A stretch of DNA of 64,000 bases from Micromonospora matsumotoense (GTDB taxonomy: Bacteria; Actinomycetota; Actinomycetes; Mycobacteriales; Micromonosporaceae), in contig NZ_FMCU01000002.1 of assembly GCF_900091525.1 (NCBI RefSeq), positions 124,001 to 188,000 on the forward strand. The letters are read 5' to 3'. Below, piece by piece: positions 46,394 through 54,034 of this stretch; position 1 is the stretch's first letter; every line of letters begins with the position of its first letter. Below the pieces are notes generated by a model. The model was given only the letters and a program-made list of their open reading frames with translations. It searched no databases and had not been told where the DNA came from. The position numbers and the translations under genes were made by a program.

Positions 46394-46511
46394 CCCGACC
46401 GCCCCTCGCCGCTCGCCCCTCGCCGCTCGCCCCTCGCTGCCTGCTGTCGCTGCCTCACGGCGTGTCGGCCGGTGTCGTTTCTCCCCGGCCCCGCGAATCC
46501 TGACCCGACCG
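46379..46511. repeat. Duplicated 3-prime end of the GAF-ANTAR gene
   Basis: A 23-base segment at 46379-46401, including the stop codon, recurs with one mismatch at 46489-46511 (period 110). Between them is a run of CGCTCGCCCCT repeats. It looks like a small local duplication. Confidence 0.6.
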
Positions 46512-46536
46512 TTTCGCCGAACCGGCCCCCGGGTAG
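46511..46536 (+). promoter_or_regulatory. SigB/SigF-type promoter of DUF2231 gene
   Basis: GTTT (46511-46514), 16 bases, GGGTAG (46531-46536), about 42 bases before the start ATG 46579. Spacing equals that of the GAF-ANTAR, DksA and STAS-HATPase promoters. Confidence 0.7.
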
Positions 46537-46578
46537 CACCCTGGGCTGGTGAGCTGAGCCGATCCTGGGGAGGAACCG

Positions 46579-47082
46579 ATGGAGAGCCGCCTGAGGGTGC
46601 AGGGGCATCCCATCCAACCGATGCTGGTGACGTTCCCGTTCGGGCTCTTCGTCAGTGCCACCGTCTTCGATCTCGCCCATGTGGCGGGCGGTCCGGCCTT
46701 CCTCGGCGAGGTCGGCTACTGGACGGCGATCGCCGCCCTGATGGCCGCCGGGCTCGCCGGCGTGGCCGGCATGATCGACCTGTGGGACGTACGCCCCGGG
46801 CCGCACCGTCGTACCATGATCACTTTCAACATGGTCAACGCGGGCATGGCCGCGCTCTTCCTGCTGGCCTGCCTGGTCCGGGCGGACGCCCCACAGCGTG
46901 GCGCGACCGGCATGCTGCTGGTGACCGAGTTGGTCGCGCTGATGGTCGGCGCGGTCGGCGTCGGGCTCGGTGCCCGGCTGATGCGCCAGTTCGAGTCCGG
47001 CCGTCGGGAGCCCACCGGCTTCGACGCCCTCGACGGTGTCCCCGCCGGCTCCACCGTGGAGATCCTCCGTCCCGCCCCCTGA
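46579..47082 (+). CDS. DUF2231 membrane protein
   Basis: A 167-residue protein with four hydrophobic helices and the DUF2231 start RVQGHPIQPMLVTFPFGLFV, where His and Pro are conserved and may hold a cofactor. AGVAGMIDLWDVRPGPHRRTMI follows helix 2. The family is often near oxidoreductases and stress genes; its function is unknown. The SigB-type promoter upstream suggests a stress role. GAGGAACCG precedes the ATG. Confidence 0.85.
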   Translation: MESRLRVQGHPIQPMLVTFPFGLFVSATVFDLAHVAGGPAFLGEVGYWTAIAALMAAGLAGVAGMIDLWDVRPGPHRRTMITFNMVNAGMAALFLLACLVRADAPQRGATGMLLVTELVALMVGAVGVGLGARLMRQFESGRREPTGFDALDGVPAGSTVEILRPAP

Positions 47083-47230
47083 CCGCCATCCGCCCTCTCC
47101 CGGGGGATCACAAGTGGGCCGACGCAGCGGTTTCCCCGTCCCGGCAACCCGCCGTGGTGCGACCTGATGTGGATCATTGCTTGCCGGTAATCGGGTTGCC
47201 GGTCGGGGGCCGGTGCCGCAGGGTGGGCGG

Positions 47231-47992
47231 ATGGTCGATCGGAGCTGCGCCGAGTTGATCGCCGAGGCGGCGGCGGCCCCCGTCGACGGCTGGGGTTTCG
47301 ACTGGCTGGACGGCCGGGCCACCGAGGAACGTCCGCCGTGGGGTTACGCCCGCCAGGTGGCTACCCGGATGGCGGGGGTCGGGGCGGCGCTGGACATCGA
47401 CACCGGCGGCGGTGAGGTGCTCGCCGAGGTGCCGCAGCCGCCCCCGCTGCTGGTCGCCACCGAGGCGTGGCCGCCGAACGTCGCGATCGCCCGGCGGACG
47501 TTGCGTCGGCTCGACGGCCGGGTGGTCCAGGTCGGCCCCGGCTCCCGCCTGCCGTTCCGGGACGACGCCTTCGACCTGGTCACCAGCCGGCACCCGGTGG
47601 ACACCTGGTGGGCGGAGATCGCCCGGGTGCTGCGGCCCGGCGGTCGTTACCTGTCCCAGCAGATCGGTGCCGGCACCATGCGTGAGCTGAGCGAGGCGGT
47701 GCTGGGGCCGCTGCCACCGCCGGCCACCCGGCACACCGCCCAGGCGGTGGCCGCCGCCCGGGCCGCCAACCTCGACGTGGTACGCCTCGAGCAGGCCACC
47801 CTCCGGGCGGAGTTCCACGACATCGGTGCGGTGGTCTGGTTCCTGCGCAAGGTGGTCTGGACCGTGCCGGACTTCGACATGGACCGTCACCGGCCACAGC
47901 TGGAACGGCTGCACCGCCTGATCCGGGCCGAGGGCGTGTTCGTCGCCCATTCCCGACGCTTCCTGATCGAGGCGGTCAAGCCGGCTGCGTAG
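47231..47992 (+). CDS. Class I SAM-dependent methyltransferase
   Basis: A 253-residue Rossmann methyltransferase. Motif I is ALDIDTGGGEVLAEVP near residue 56; RLPFRDDAFDLVTSRHPV (positions about 105-122) and VLRPGGRYLSQQIGAG follow, as in UbiE/BioC-like enzymes. The substrate is unknown. ATG 47231 is preceded by GGTGGGCGG. It stands alone with a 148-base upstream gap. Confidence 0.85.
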   Translation: MVDRSCAELIAEAAAAPVDGWGFDWLDGRATEERPPWGYARQVATRMAGVGAALDIDTGGGEVLAEVPQPPPLLVATEAWPPNVAIARRTLRRLDGRVVQVGPGSRLPFRDDAFDLVTSRHPVDTWWAEIARVLRPGGRYLSQQIGAGTMRELSEAVLGPLPPPATRHTAQAVAAARAANLDVVRLEQATLRAEFHDIGAVVWFLRKVVWTVPDFDMDRHRPQLERLHRLIRAEGVFVAHSRRFLIEAVKPAA

Positions 47993-48318
47993 CCCCGGGC
48001 CGGGCCAGCCGGATGGGACGAGGGGGCAGAGCTGGCCGCGCGGCCTCCCGGAGCGCACGGCAAGCGGTCGAGCGCCGTCGGGTGGTGGAGTCGAAGCCGG
48101 GGCAGGTGGATCGGCCGGGCCGAGCATTCGGCTGCCGCCCGGTCGATGACGACAAGATCCACTCAGGGGGGCCGATGGTGCGGTATTCCGGCGACCGGAT
48201 ACCGCACCATCGGCCCAGGTGAGTGGATCAAGACTGGCCGGTCGGGCCGCGCTGGAGCGCGTCGGCATGCTCCGTGGCGGATGGGTCCCGCCCGGCGCCG
48301 GGCCGGGTCGGTGGCGGG
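47993..48318. other. Intergenic region with a long inverted repeat
   Basis: A 326-base gap between converging genes (methyltransferase and ankyrin protein) without a supported gene. It contains the inverted repeat at 48156-48229. Confidence 0.6.
48156..48229. repeat. Long inverted repeat, REP/MITE-like
   Basis: Two 31-base arms (48156-48186 and 48199-48229) start and end with GATCCACTCA / GAGTGGATC and match except for three or four central positions; the loop is 12 bases. Arm ends carry GATC and a flanking AAGA, a little like the element at 40626. No transposase is present. It may be a dispersed palindromic element or an intrinsic terminator. Confidence 0.7.
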
Positions 48319-48711
48319 TCAGCGGGCGGCGAGCAGGGTGAGCATCTCCGGCAGGTCGAAGAAGCGGGCCGTCTCCACCGCCGACGGCGTGCCGTGCTCC
48401 GGGTCGGCTCCGGCGTCGAGCAGTGCCCGTACCGTCTCGGCGTGGCGTCGGAACACCGCCGCGGCGAGCGCGGTCTGCCCCCGGTCGTTGACCCGGGTGT
48501 GGTCCGCGCCCCGGGCCAGCAACGCCGTCACAGTCTCCGGGTGGGCGTGGTAGGCGGCCAGGATGAGCAGCGTGTCGCCCTTGTCGTTGGTCATGTTCAC
48601 CGGCAGGCCGGCATCGACGTAGCCGCCGAGTTCGGCGGCCTCGCCCGTCCGGGCCAGGTCGAACATCCGGTGGGCGAAGGCCAGCGCTTCGGCGTCGAAC
48701 TTCTCGGTCAC
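48319..48711 (-). CDS. Ankyrin-repeat protein
   Basis: A 130-residue protein with three ankyrin repeats: NMTNDKGDTLLILAAYHAH, TRVNDRGQTALAAAVFRRH and a final EHGTPSAVETARFFDL. Such proteins bind other proteins; the partner is unknown. The start is GTG 48711. Length fits a single compact ankyrin domain. It is divergent from the cysteine dioxygenase gene. Confidence 0.85.
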   Translation of the reverse strand: MTEKFDAEALAFAHRMFDLARTGEAAELGGYVDAGLPVNMTNDKGDTLLILAAYHAHPETVTALLARGADHTRVNDRGQTALAAAVFRRHAETVRALLDAGADPEHGTPSAVETARFFDLPEMLTLLAAR

Positions 48712-48850
48712 CGGTCCAGCCTAGATGTCCGGGTGCGGGCGGTGGCGTGGTCGGCAGGGGTCGGCTGGGCAGGGGACCCGCCACACCGCCGGCGACCGGC
48801 GGTGGTCACCTCCGCATCGTGCGTCCCATCATGCGGTATTACCTACTAAA

Positions 48851-48866
48851 CCTATAGGCTTTAAAG
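48851..48866. promoter_or_regulatory. Adjacent palindromes upstream of cysteine dioxygenase
   Basis: CCTATAGG directly followed by CTTTAAAG, two perfect 8-base palindromes in an AT-rich patch (48836-48875), about 40 bases before the cysteine dioxygenase start. A wider pair TGCGTCCC/GGGACGCA flanks it at 48820 and 48880. Possible operator over the promoter. Confidence 0.45.
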
Positions 48867-48904
48867 TCTAGAGTGGTGCGGGACGCATCACTACGGGAGT
48901 GACC

Positions 48905-49357
48905 ATGACCAGCATCCACGCCACCGACCTGCTCGCCGTCGCGGGTCGGTACACCGACCCGACCACCTGGGCGGTGCCGCTGCGCTTCGACCGCGCCGAG
49001 CGCTGGTACGCCCGGCTCGCCTCGGCCGACGACCACGAGGTCTGGGCGCTGAGTTGGCTGCCCGGCCAGGGCACCGACCTGCACGATCACGGCGGCTCGT
49101 CCGGGGCCTTCCTGGTCGTCGCCGGGGAACTGACCGAACAGACGGTCTCCGGTGGACGACTACGACCGCACCGCCTCGCCGCCGGGGCCGGGCGTCGGTT
49201 CGGCCCCCGCCACGTGCACGTGGTGACCAACCGTGGTGACCAGCCGGCGGTCAGCGTGCACGTCTACCGGCCCGCGCTGCGCCACATGACCCAGTACCGC
49301 CTCGTCGACGGCCGACTCCGGGTCGCCGAGGTCGCCCTGGCCGGCGTCTCCTGGTGA
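48905..49357 (+). CDS. Cysteine dioxygenase family protein
   Basis: A 150-residue cupin that oxidises cysteine to cysteine sulfinate with O2. Iron ligands are His60 and His62 in DLHDHGGSSGAF and His103 in PRHVHVVTN. Length is typical for bacterial CDO (150-200). ATG 48905 has GGGAGTGACC upstream; GTG 48899 is an alternative. A rhodanese gene follows after 56 bases, suggesting thiol/sulfur detoxification. Confidence 0.88.
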   Translation: MTSIHATDLLAVAGRYTDPTTWAVPLRFDRAERWYARLASADDHEVWALSWLPGQGTDLHDHGGSSGAFLVVAGELTEQTVSGGRLRPHRLAAGAGRRFGPRHVHVVTNRGDQPAVSVHVYRPALRHMTQYRLVDGRLRVAEVALAGVSW

Positions 49358-49413
49358 CACCGCCTGTTCCCGTTCCGCCCGCCCGCCGGCTCGCCCATGG
49401 AAGGACCGCGACG

Positions 49414-49905
49414 ATGCCGCAGCACCCCACCCGTACCGAGAGCTGTCCGGCCCCGCCACCGGGTTCGCGCGGCATCGACGAGATCCTCGCCGAGGCCCGC
49501 ACCCGACTGCGTCGGCTCGACCCCGAGCAGGCGCACCTGGCCCACCGGGGTGGGTCGCTGATGGTCGACATCCGGCCGGCCGCCCAGCGGGCCGCCCACG
49601 GCACCGTACCGGGTGCTCTGGTCATCGAACGCAACGTGCTGGAGTGGCGACTCGACCCGCGCTGCCCGGCCCGGCTGCCCGAGGCGGTCGGCTACGACCT
49701 GCCGGTGCTGGTGATCTGCCAGGAGGGCTACACCTCGTCGTTGGCCGCCGCCGCGTTGCAGGACCTCGGGCTGCGCCGCGCCACCGACGTGGTGGGCGGC
49801 TTCGTCGCCTGGCGGATCGCCGGCCTGCCGACCCTGGGGCCGACGCCGTCGCACCGCGTCCCGTCCCTCGCGCCGCCGGTGACCGCCGGCCGGACGCCGC
49901 ACTGA
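49414..49905 (+). CDS. Rhodanese-like sulfurtransferase
   Basis: A 163-residue single-domain rhodanese. It has LMVDIRPAAQRAAHGTVPGA and the active-site loop ICQEGYTSSLAAAAL with Cys102 carrying the persulfide. It likely handles sulfane sulfur downstream of cysteine oxidation. ATG 49414 with SD GGAAGGA is preferred over GTG 49354, which overlaps the CDO stop. Confidence 0.87.
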   Translation: MPQHPTRTESCPAPPPGSRGIDEILAEARTRLRRLDPEQAHLAHRGGSLMVDIRPAAQRAAHGTVPGALVIERNVLEWRLDPRCPARLPEAVGYDLPVLVICQEGYTSSLAAAALQDLGLRRATDVVGGFVAWRIAGLPTLGPTPSHRVPSLAPPVTAGRTPH

Positions 49906-49956
49906 CCGTCGCGCCCCACCGGGCGTGGCGGACGCACCGCCACACAGGAGGCTCCC

Positions 49957-50547
49957 ATGTCCCTCGTCACCCTCACCGCGCGTCCGCACCCGCCGGGCCG
50001 CCCCGACCGGGTGGCACCGGGTCGGCCGCGGTCCACGCCGTCGCTGACCATCACCCTCGACCTGACCGCCGGGCCGCTGACGCCCCGGCTGGCCCGCCTG
50101 GTCGACCTGCTCGGCGAACTGGTCGAGACGGGGGAGGGGGCGGTCCGGCTGAGCGAGCCGACCGCGCCGCGCCTGCTGTCGTCGGTGCCGACCCCGCGCC
50201 CGACGCCGGCTGCCGGGGAGCCGACACCGGCCGGCGACGATCCGGCGACCCTGTGGATCCTCGCCGGCACCCGGGTGGTGCGCCAGGGCGACCGGGACAT
50301 CCCGCTCACCCGCATCGAGTTCGACCTGCTGCTCTTCCTCGCCGAGCACCCGCACCGGGTCTTCACCCGGCTCCAGTTGCTCGCCAGCGTCTGGGGATAC
50401 GAACACGCCGTCGCCCGTACCGTGGACGTGCACGTCCGCCGGCTGCGCGCCAAGCTCGGCGCGGACGCCCCCCTGGTGACCACCGTGTACGGAGTGGGCT
50501 ACCGGCTCGCCGACGAGGTGAGGGTGCGGGTCGACCGGTTCCGCTGA
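49957..50547 (+). CDS. Receiver-less OmpR-type winged-helix protein, copy 1
   Basis: A 196-residue protein without a receiver domain. The C-terminal OmpR/PhoB winged helix (about 98-190) has IPLTRIEFDLLLFLAEHPHRVF, LQLLASVWGYEHAVARTVDVH and VYGVGYRLADEV. The N-terminal part has a short helical domain (TITLDLTAGPLTPRLARLVDLLGELV, about residues 31-56) and a Pro-rich linker. It follows the CDO/rhodanese genes by 51 bases. Its paralogue lies 280 bases downstream. A terminator hairpin follows. Confidence 0.85.
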   Translation: MSLVTLTARPHPPGRPDRVAPGRPRSTPSLTITLDLTAGPLTPRLARLVDLLGELVETGEGAVRLSEPTAPRLLSSVPTPRPTPAAGEPTPAGDDPATLWILAGTRVVRQGDRDIPLTRIEFDLLLFLAEHPHRVFTRLQLLASVWGYEHAVARTVDVHVRRLRAKLGADAPLVTTVYGVGYRLADEVRVRVDRFR

Positions 50548-50562
50548 TCGTCGGACCAATTC

Positions 50563-50597
50563 GCGACGCACCCGGCTCGTCCGAGCGGGTGCGTCGC
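50563..50597. terminator. Hairpin terminator after winged-helix copy 1
   Basis: Arms GCGACGCACCC (50563-50573) and GGGTGCGTCGC (50587-50597) with partial pairing inside, 15 bases past the stop. Confidence 0.7.
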
Positions 50598-50828
50598 GTC
50601 GTGCCGGCCGTGCCCCGACGGGCAGGCACCCCCCGTACCGGGGCACTTCCGCCCTTCTGCTGTAATCATCTGGCTCGTACACAGAGCGAGGGCTCGGCTG
50701 CGAACTGTTCGTCAATTGTCACATTCATGCAACGCGGTCGCCCCTTGACCCTCGTCCAGGGGCCGGGAAGCATCGATGCAGCGGCGTCCCGGGCCGTGGG
50801 AGATACCCGGACCAGCCCTAGGAGGACC

Positions 50829-51437
50829 ATGTCGGTCAGCCCCGCATCGTCGCGCGCCGGATGGCATACGTCCCAACCCTCGGTTCCGGGTCGGCCCCCC
50901 GGCGGACAGCGCCGCCCGGCCAACGGCGTCACCCCCGTGCTCACGGTGACCCTGTCCATTCCGCTGGCCAGTGAGGAGTCGCTCACCGCGCCGGCCCGCC
51001 GGCTGTTGGAGGCGGCCCGGGAGATGCTGGAACGGGGGGAGGGCACCATCACCACCACCGGCGTCCCCGCCGAGCGGCGACCCGACCAGGTCCCGGCCGG
51101 CCGGTCCCCGGGTCGGTCCCTCGCGGCCACCATCCCGATGCTGCACATCCTGGCGTCCTCCCGTTCGGTGCTGCGCGACGGCGAGCCGCTGCCGCTGACC
51201 CGACTGGAGTTCGACCTGCTGCTGCACCTGGTGGCCCACCCCCGTCGGGTGTTCACCCGGCTGCAACTACTCAACGCCGTGTGGGGCTACGAGCACGCCG
51301 GGGTACGCACGGTGGACGTGCACGTCCGCCGGTTGCGCGGCAAGGTCGGCATCGACGTCCCGCTGGTCACCACGGTCTACGGGGTGGGCTACCGGCTCGC
51401 CGACGACGCCCGGGTCACCGTCGACCGGACCGGCTGA
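50829..51437 (+). CDS. Receiver-less OmpR-type winged-helix protein, copy 2
   Basis: A 202-residue paralogue of the gene at 49957. The winged helix (about 105-196) is nearly the same in its core (TRLEFDLLLHLVAHPRRVF, LQLLNAVWGYEHAGVRTVDVH, VYGVGYRLADDA). The N-terminal helical segment (TVTLSIPLASEESLTAPARR) is related but diverged. The ATG is preceded by an ideal SD AGGAGGA; the frame stays open far upstream but without protein-like sequence. It lacks a receiver, so it must be controlled by amount or by a ligand/partner on its N-terminal part. Confidence 0.85.
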   Translation: MSVSPASSRAGWHTSQPSVPGRPPGGQRRPANGVTPVLTVTLSIPLASEESLTAPARRLLEAAREMLERGEGTITTTGVPAERRPDQVPAGRSPGRSLAATIPMLHILASSRSVLRDGEPLPLTRLEFDLLLHLVAHPRRVFTRLQLLNAVWGYEHAGVRTVDVHVRRLRGKVGIDVPLVTTVYGVGYRLADDARVTVDRTG

Positions 51438-51461
51438 CGACGCGCAGGGCACCATGGGTGA

Positions 51462-52130
51462 ATGCGCGTCCGTCCGATCTCGCCCGACCTGCTCGTCGCC
51501 GAGCTGACCGAACGGCTCCTCACGGCCGCGTCCGCGCCCGCCTCCGCCGGGTCCGCCCCGCCGGCCCATCTGCGGGTCGCGGTCGACGGCCCGCCGGCCG
51601 CCGCTCCCGACCGGCTCGCCGCCGCGCTGATCGATCCGCTGCGCGCCCGTGGCCGCCCGGCGCTGCACCTGCGTGCCGGGGACTTCCTCCGGCCCGCCTC
51701 CGTCCGCTACGAATTCGGCCGGACCAACCCCGACGCCTACTACGAGGGCTGGACCGACGAGGCCGGCCTGCGCCGGGAGGTGCTCGACCCGGCCGGTCCC
51801 GGTGGCACCGGGCGGGTGCTGCCGTCACTCTGGGACGCGGCGGCCGACCGGGCCAGCCGGGCGGCCTACCAGGAGTTGTCGCCGGGCACGGTGCTGCTGG
51901 TCAGCGGGGCGCTCCTGCTCGGTGGGGGCCTGCCGTTCGATGTCACCGTGCACCTGGTGCTCTCGCCTGCCGCGCTGGCCCGGCGCACCGATGCGGCGCA
52001 GCGGTGGACCCTCCCGGCCTTCGCCCGGTATGCCGACGAGGTCGTCCCGGCCGCCTTCGCCGACGTGGTGGTCCGGGTCGACGACCCCCGCCACCCGGCG
52101 TGGGTGCAGCGGGACGAGGTGACCGGTTGA
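51462..52130 (+). CDS. Uridine kinase-like protein lacking the P-loop
   Basis: A 222-residue protein aligned to uridine kinase-like NTPases of actinomycetes: LRVAVDG at the first strand, LHLRAGDFLRPASVRYEFGR and DAYYEGWTDEAGLRREVLDP. Where the Walker A lysine loop GxxGxGKT should be, it reads VDGPPAAAPDRLAAAL (residues 41-56). So ATP binding in the usual manner is unlikely; it may be a pseudoenzyme. The rest of the fold, including VLLVSGALLL and LVLSPAALARRT, is kept. Confidence 0.75.
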   Translation: MRVRPISPDLLVAELTERLLTAASAPASAGSAPPAHLRVAVDGPPAAAPDRLAAALIDPLRARGRPALHLRAGDFLRPASVRYEFGRTNPDAYYEGWTDEAGLRREVLDPAGPGGTGRVLPSLWDAAADRASRAAYQELSPGTVLLVSGALLLGGGLPFDVTVHLVLSPAALARRTDAAQRWTLPAFARYADEVVPAAFADVVVRVDDPRHPAWVQRDEVTG

Positions 52131-52193
52131 CCCCGGCCGCCAGGCGGCGTGGGGCACCGGAAAAAACGGGCACCGGGGCCGGGAAGTCCGGTG

Positions 52194-52219
52194 GTTTACC
52201 GGACCGGGAGGGTGGGTAA
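52194..52219 (+). promoter_or_regulatory. SigB/SigF-type promoter of DksA-like gene
   Basis: GTTT (52194-52197), 16 bases, GGGTAA (52214-52219), about 95 bases before the start codon at 52314. Confidence 0.65.
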
Positions 52220-52313
52220 TCGCGGGACTCACACGGCACGGATGATCTCATCCTGCCGTCCGAGTCCGGAGTGCGCCGTGTGCTCACGCCGGTCCCAGGA
52301 AAGGCAGGCAGCG

Positions 52314-52712
52314 ATGCTCGTCCACGACACCGTCGGCACCGCCCGCACCACGGCGGAGGCCGACCAGATCCGGACCTCCCTGCGGGCCCGCTACGACGAG
52401 CTGTCCGCGGAGTACGAGCAGGCCGTCATGCAGAGCCAGGTGCTGCGGCTGGTGGAGGTCGGCGACACCGCCGGCGACGACCAGGCCGACAGCGGCACCA
52501 AGACCGCCGAGCGGGACACCGCCCAGTCCCTGCTGCGCACCATCCTCGACCGGCGGGCCCAGTTCGAGCACGCCCTGACCCGGTTGGACGAGGGCACCTA
52601 CGGCTTCTGCGAGGGCTGCACCGCGCCGATCCCGGTGGAGCGGCTGGAGATCTACCCCTCGGCCACCGCCTGCGTGACCTGCAAGCAGAACCGGGAGCGG
52701 CGGGCCGCCTGA
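52314..52712 (+). CDS. DksA/TraR-type C4 zinc-finger protein
   Basis: A 132-residue protein. A coiled coil covers about 15-95 (SLRARYDELSAEYEQAVMQ) and a C4 zinc finger is formed by Cys99, Cys102, Cys120 and Cys123 in CEGCTAPIPVERLEIYP and ACVTCK. DksA-like proteins enter the RNA polymerase secondary channel; the acidic tip residues (GDDQADSG) lie at the coiled-coil end. A role in stress transcription fits its SigB-type promoter. ATG 52314 follows AAAGGCAGG; the frame upstream is shadow. Confidence 0.88.
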   Translation: MLVHDTVGTARTTAEADQIRTSLRARYDELSAEYEQAVMQSQVLRLVEVGDTAGDDQADSGTKTAERDTAQSLLRTILDRRAQFEHALTRLDEGTYGFCEGCTAPIPVERLEIYPSATACVTCKQNRERRAA

Positions 52713-53255
52713 CCGGTCGCCGACCACTGCCACCGGGCCGCCACGGACCCGGGTGCGCCGGGGGTACCCGGCCGACCCGGGTCTCCGCGCTCCACATCCG
52801 CGCTCCACAGGGGACCCAGGCCCGGGCCTGGGTCCCCTGTGGAGCGCGCGCCGGAGGTCGAGCGGCGTTGCCGTTCCTCCCCGCCGGTCGCCGAGTGTCG
52901 GCACGCCTCCTGGTCGGCGGGGGCGACCGCGAGGAGACCCCTGACGTTCCCGCGTGCGCACCGGTGGGCGTACGTCGCCATGGACGCCACGGGGGGCACC
53001 GCAGGTCGGTGCCCCCGGTGCTGGCCGCCACCGCTGGCCTGGCGGTGGCGCGGTGGCACGCGCACCGCGACAGGTGGGCCAGCGGCTTTCACCTCGTCCG
53101 GGTGAGGACGGCTCACCCCGCCACCGCGCAGCATCGATGGTGCCGGCCCGGTCTGGCGGCCGGGACGATGCCCCGGCCCTACCAGGCGGCCGGGGACGAC
53201 ACCCCGGTCGTCATACGCGGCCGGGACACCGAGCACGGGCACGGAGGTGACCGAG
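52713..53255. other. Gap with a 50-base perfect palindrome
   Basis: A 543-base stretch without a gene I can support: open frames on both strands change composition at the palindrome and lack SD sequences. It contains the palindrome at 52799-52848 and a second hairpin at 52992-53016 (GGGGGCACC-N7-GGTGCCCCC). Confidence 0.55.
52799..52848. repeat. Perfect 50-base palindrome
   Basis: Two 25-base arms without a loop, centred at 52823/52824 on CCCGGG. Part of the left end (CCGCGCTCCACA) is also directly repeated 12 bases before. It lies 86 bases past the DksA-like stop and could act as terminator, but loopless perfect palindromes of this length are unusual in DNA and tend to form cruciforms. Confidence 0.85.
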
Positions 53256-53447
53256 ATGGCGGTGCGGGTGGTGGTGGATCCACGACGGGGCGCGGTGCTG
53301 CACGTCGTCGGCTCGGGTGGAGACACCCGCCGACCGGAGCGGGTCGGTCGCAGCGGCAGCCCGGCCCGGCAGGGGCGGGGCCCGTCGGGGCCGCCCCGAC
53401 GCGCCGACGACCGGCGGTGGGACGGCGAACCGAAGGCCGGGGGGTGA
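53256..53447 (+). CDS. Small hypothetical protein before DUF2267
   Basis: A 63-residue basic protein, MAVRVVVDPRRGAVLHVVGSG followed by an Arg/Pro/Gly-rich tail. ATG 53256 is preceded by the ideal SD GGAGGTGA at 5 bases, and the stop is 4 bases before the DUF2267 gene. The tail is low-complexity, so the protein part is doubtful, but the SD and tight spacing support translation. Confidence 0.5.
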   Translation: MAVRVVVDPRRGAVLHVVGSGGDTRRPERVGRSGSPARQGRGPSGPPRRADDRRWDGEPKAGG

Positions 53448-53451
53448 CCCG

Positions 53452-53880
53452 ATGGCGGAGCAACTGATCTCGGCGTTCGAGTCCTCGGTGGACAAGACCA
53501 ACCTGATCCTCAAGGACATCGAGCAGGCATACGGGTGGCCCCGGGCGCAGCGCAACCAGTCGTACGCGGCGCTGCGCACGGTGCTGCACCTGCTGCGCGA
53601 CCGGATGACCGTGCAGGAGTGCGCGGAGTTCGCCGCCCAACTGCCGGTGCTGGTCCGGGGCATCTACTTCGACGGTTGGCAGCCGGAGAACGTGCCGGTC
53701 AAGCTCAACCGGGACGACTTCCTCTACGAGGTCCGGCAGGGCTTCCCGTACGACGTCGAGGGTGGTCCCCAGCGGGTGGCCCAGGTGGTGCTGGACGCCC
53801 TGCGCCGGCACGTCACCCAGGGTGAGTGGCAGGACGTGAAGGCCGGCATGCCGAGGGACCTGCAACGGCTGATTCCTTGA
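53452..53880 (+). CDS. DUF2267 protein
   Basis: A 142-residue soluble, helical protein of the DUF2267 family: FESSVDKTNLILKDIEQAYGW, AALRTVLHLLRDRMTVQECAEF and LPVLVRGIYFDGW are typical. The family often occurs near stress genes in actinobacteria; function is unknown. It precedes the repeat-peptide gene by 154 bases. Confidence 0.85.
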   Translation: MAEQLISAFESSVDKTNLILKDIEQAYGWPRAQRNQSYAALRTVLHLLRDRMTVQECAEFAAQLPVLVRGIYFDGWQPENVPVKLNRDDFLYEVRQGFPYDVEGGPQRVAQVVLDALRRHVTQGEWQDVKAGMPRDLQRLIP

Positions 53881-53953
53881 CCCCGGGTCATGTGTTTCTC
53901 CCGACCTGGCCCGGCGATCCGTCCCGCGCGTCGGACGGGCCGTCTACGGTGTG

Positions 53954-53979
53954 GTTAGAGAAGATCGTGTGGGGGGTAT
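53954..53979 (+). promoter_or_regulatory. SigB/SigF-type promoter of the repeat-peptide/JmjC pair
   Basis: GTTA (53954-53957), 16 bases, GGGTAT (53974-53979), 55 bases before ATG 54035. The -10 is a perfect match; the -35 has one mismatch. A small hairpin CCCCGCC-N4-GGCGGGG lies in the leader (53995-54012). Confidence 0.6.
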
Positions 53980-54034
53980 CACCCGCACGACAGACCCCGC
54001 CCTGTGGCGGGGCGGCACACCCGAGGGAGCACCC

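Noticed and set aside
49644..50828. Upstream part of the frame of winged-helix copy 2
   Set aside because: Runs through the rhodanese and copy 1 genes in another frame; the ideal SD AGGAGGA before ATG 50829 sets the start.
52652..53326. Minus-strand protein gene in the gap after the DksA-like gene
   Set aside because: The frame crosses the perfect palindrome and the DksA-like gene, has no SD, and its composition is that of a shadow.
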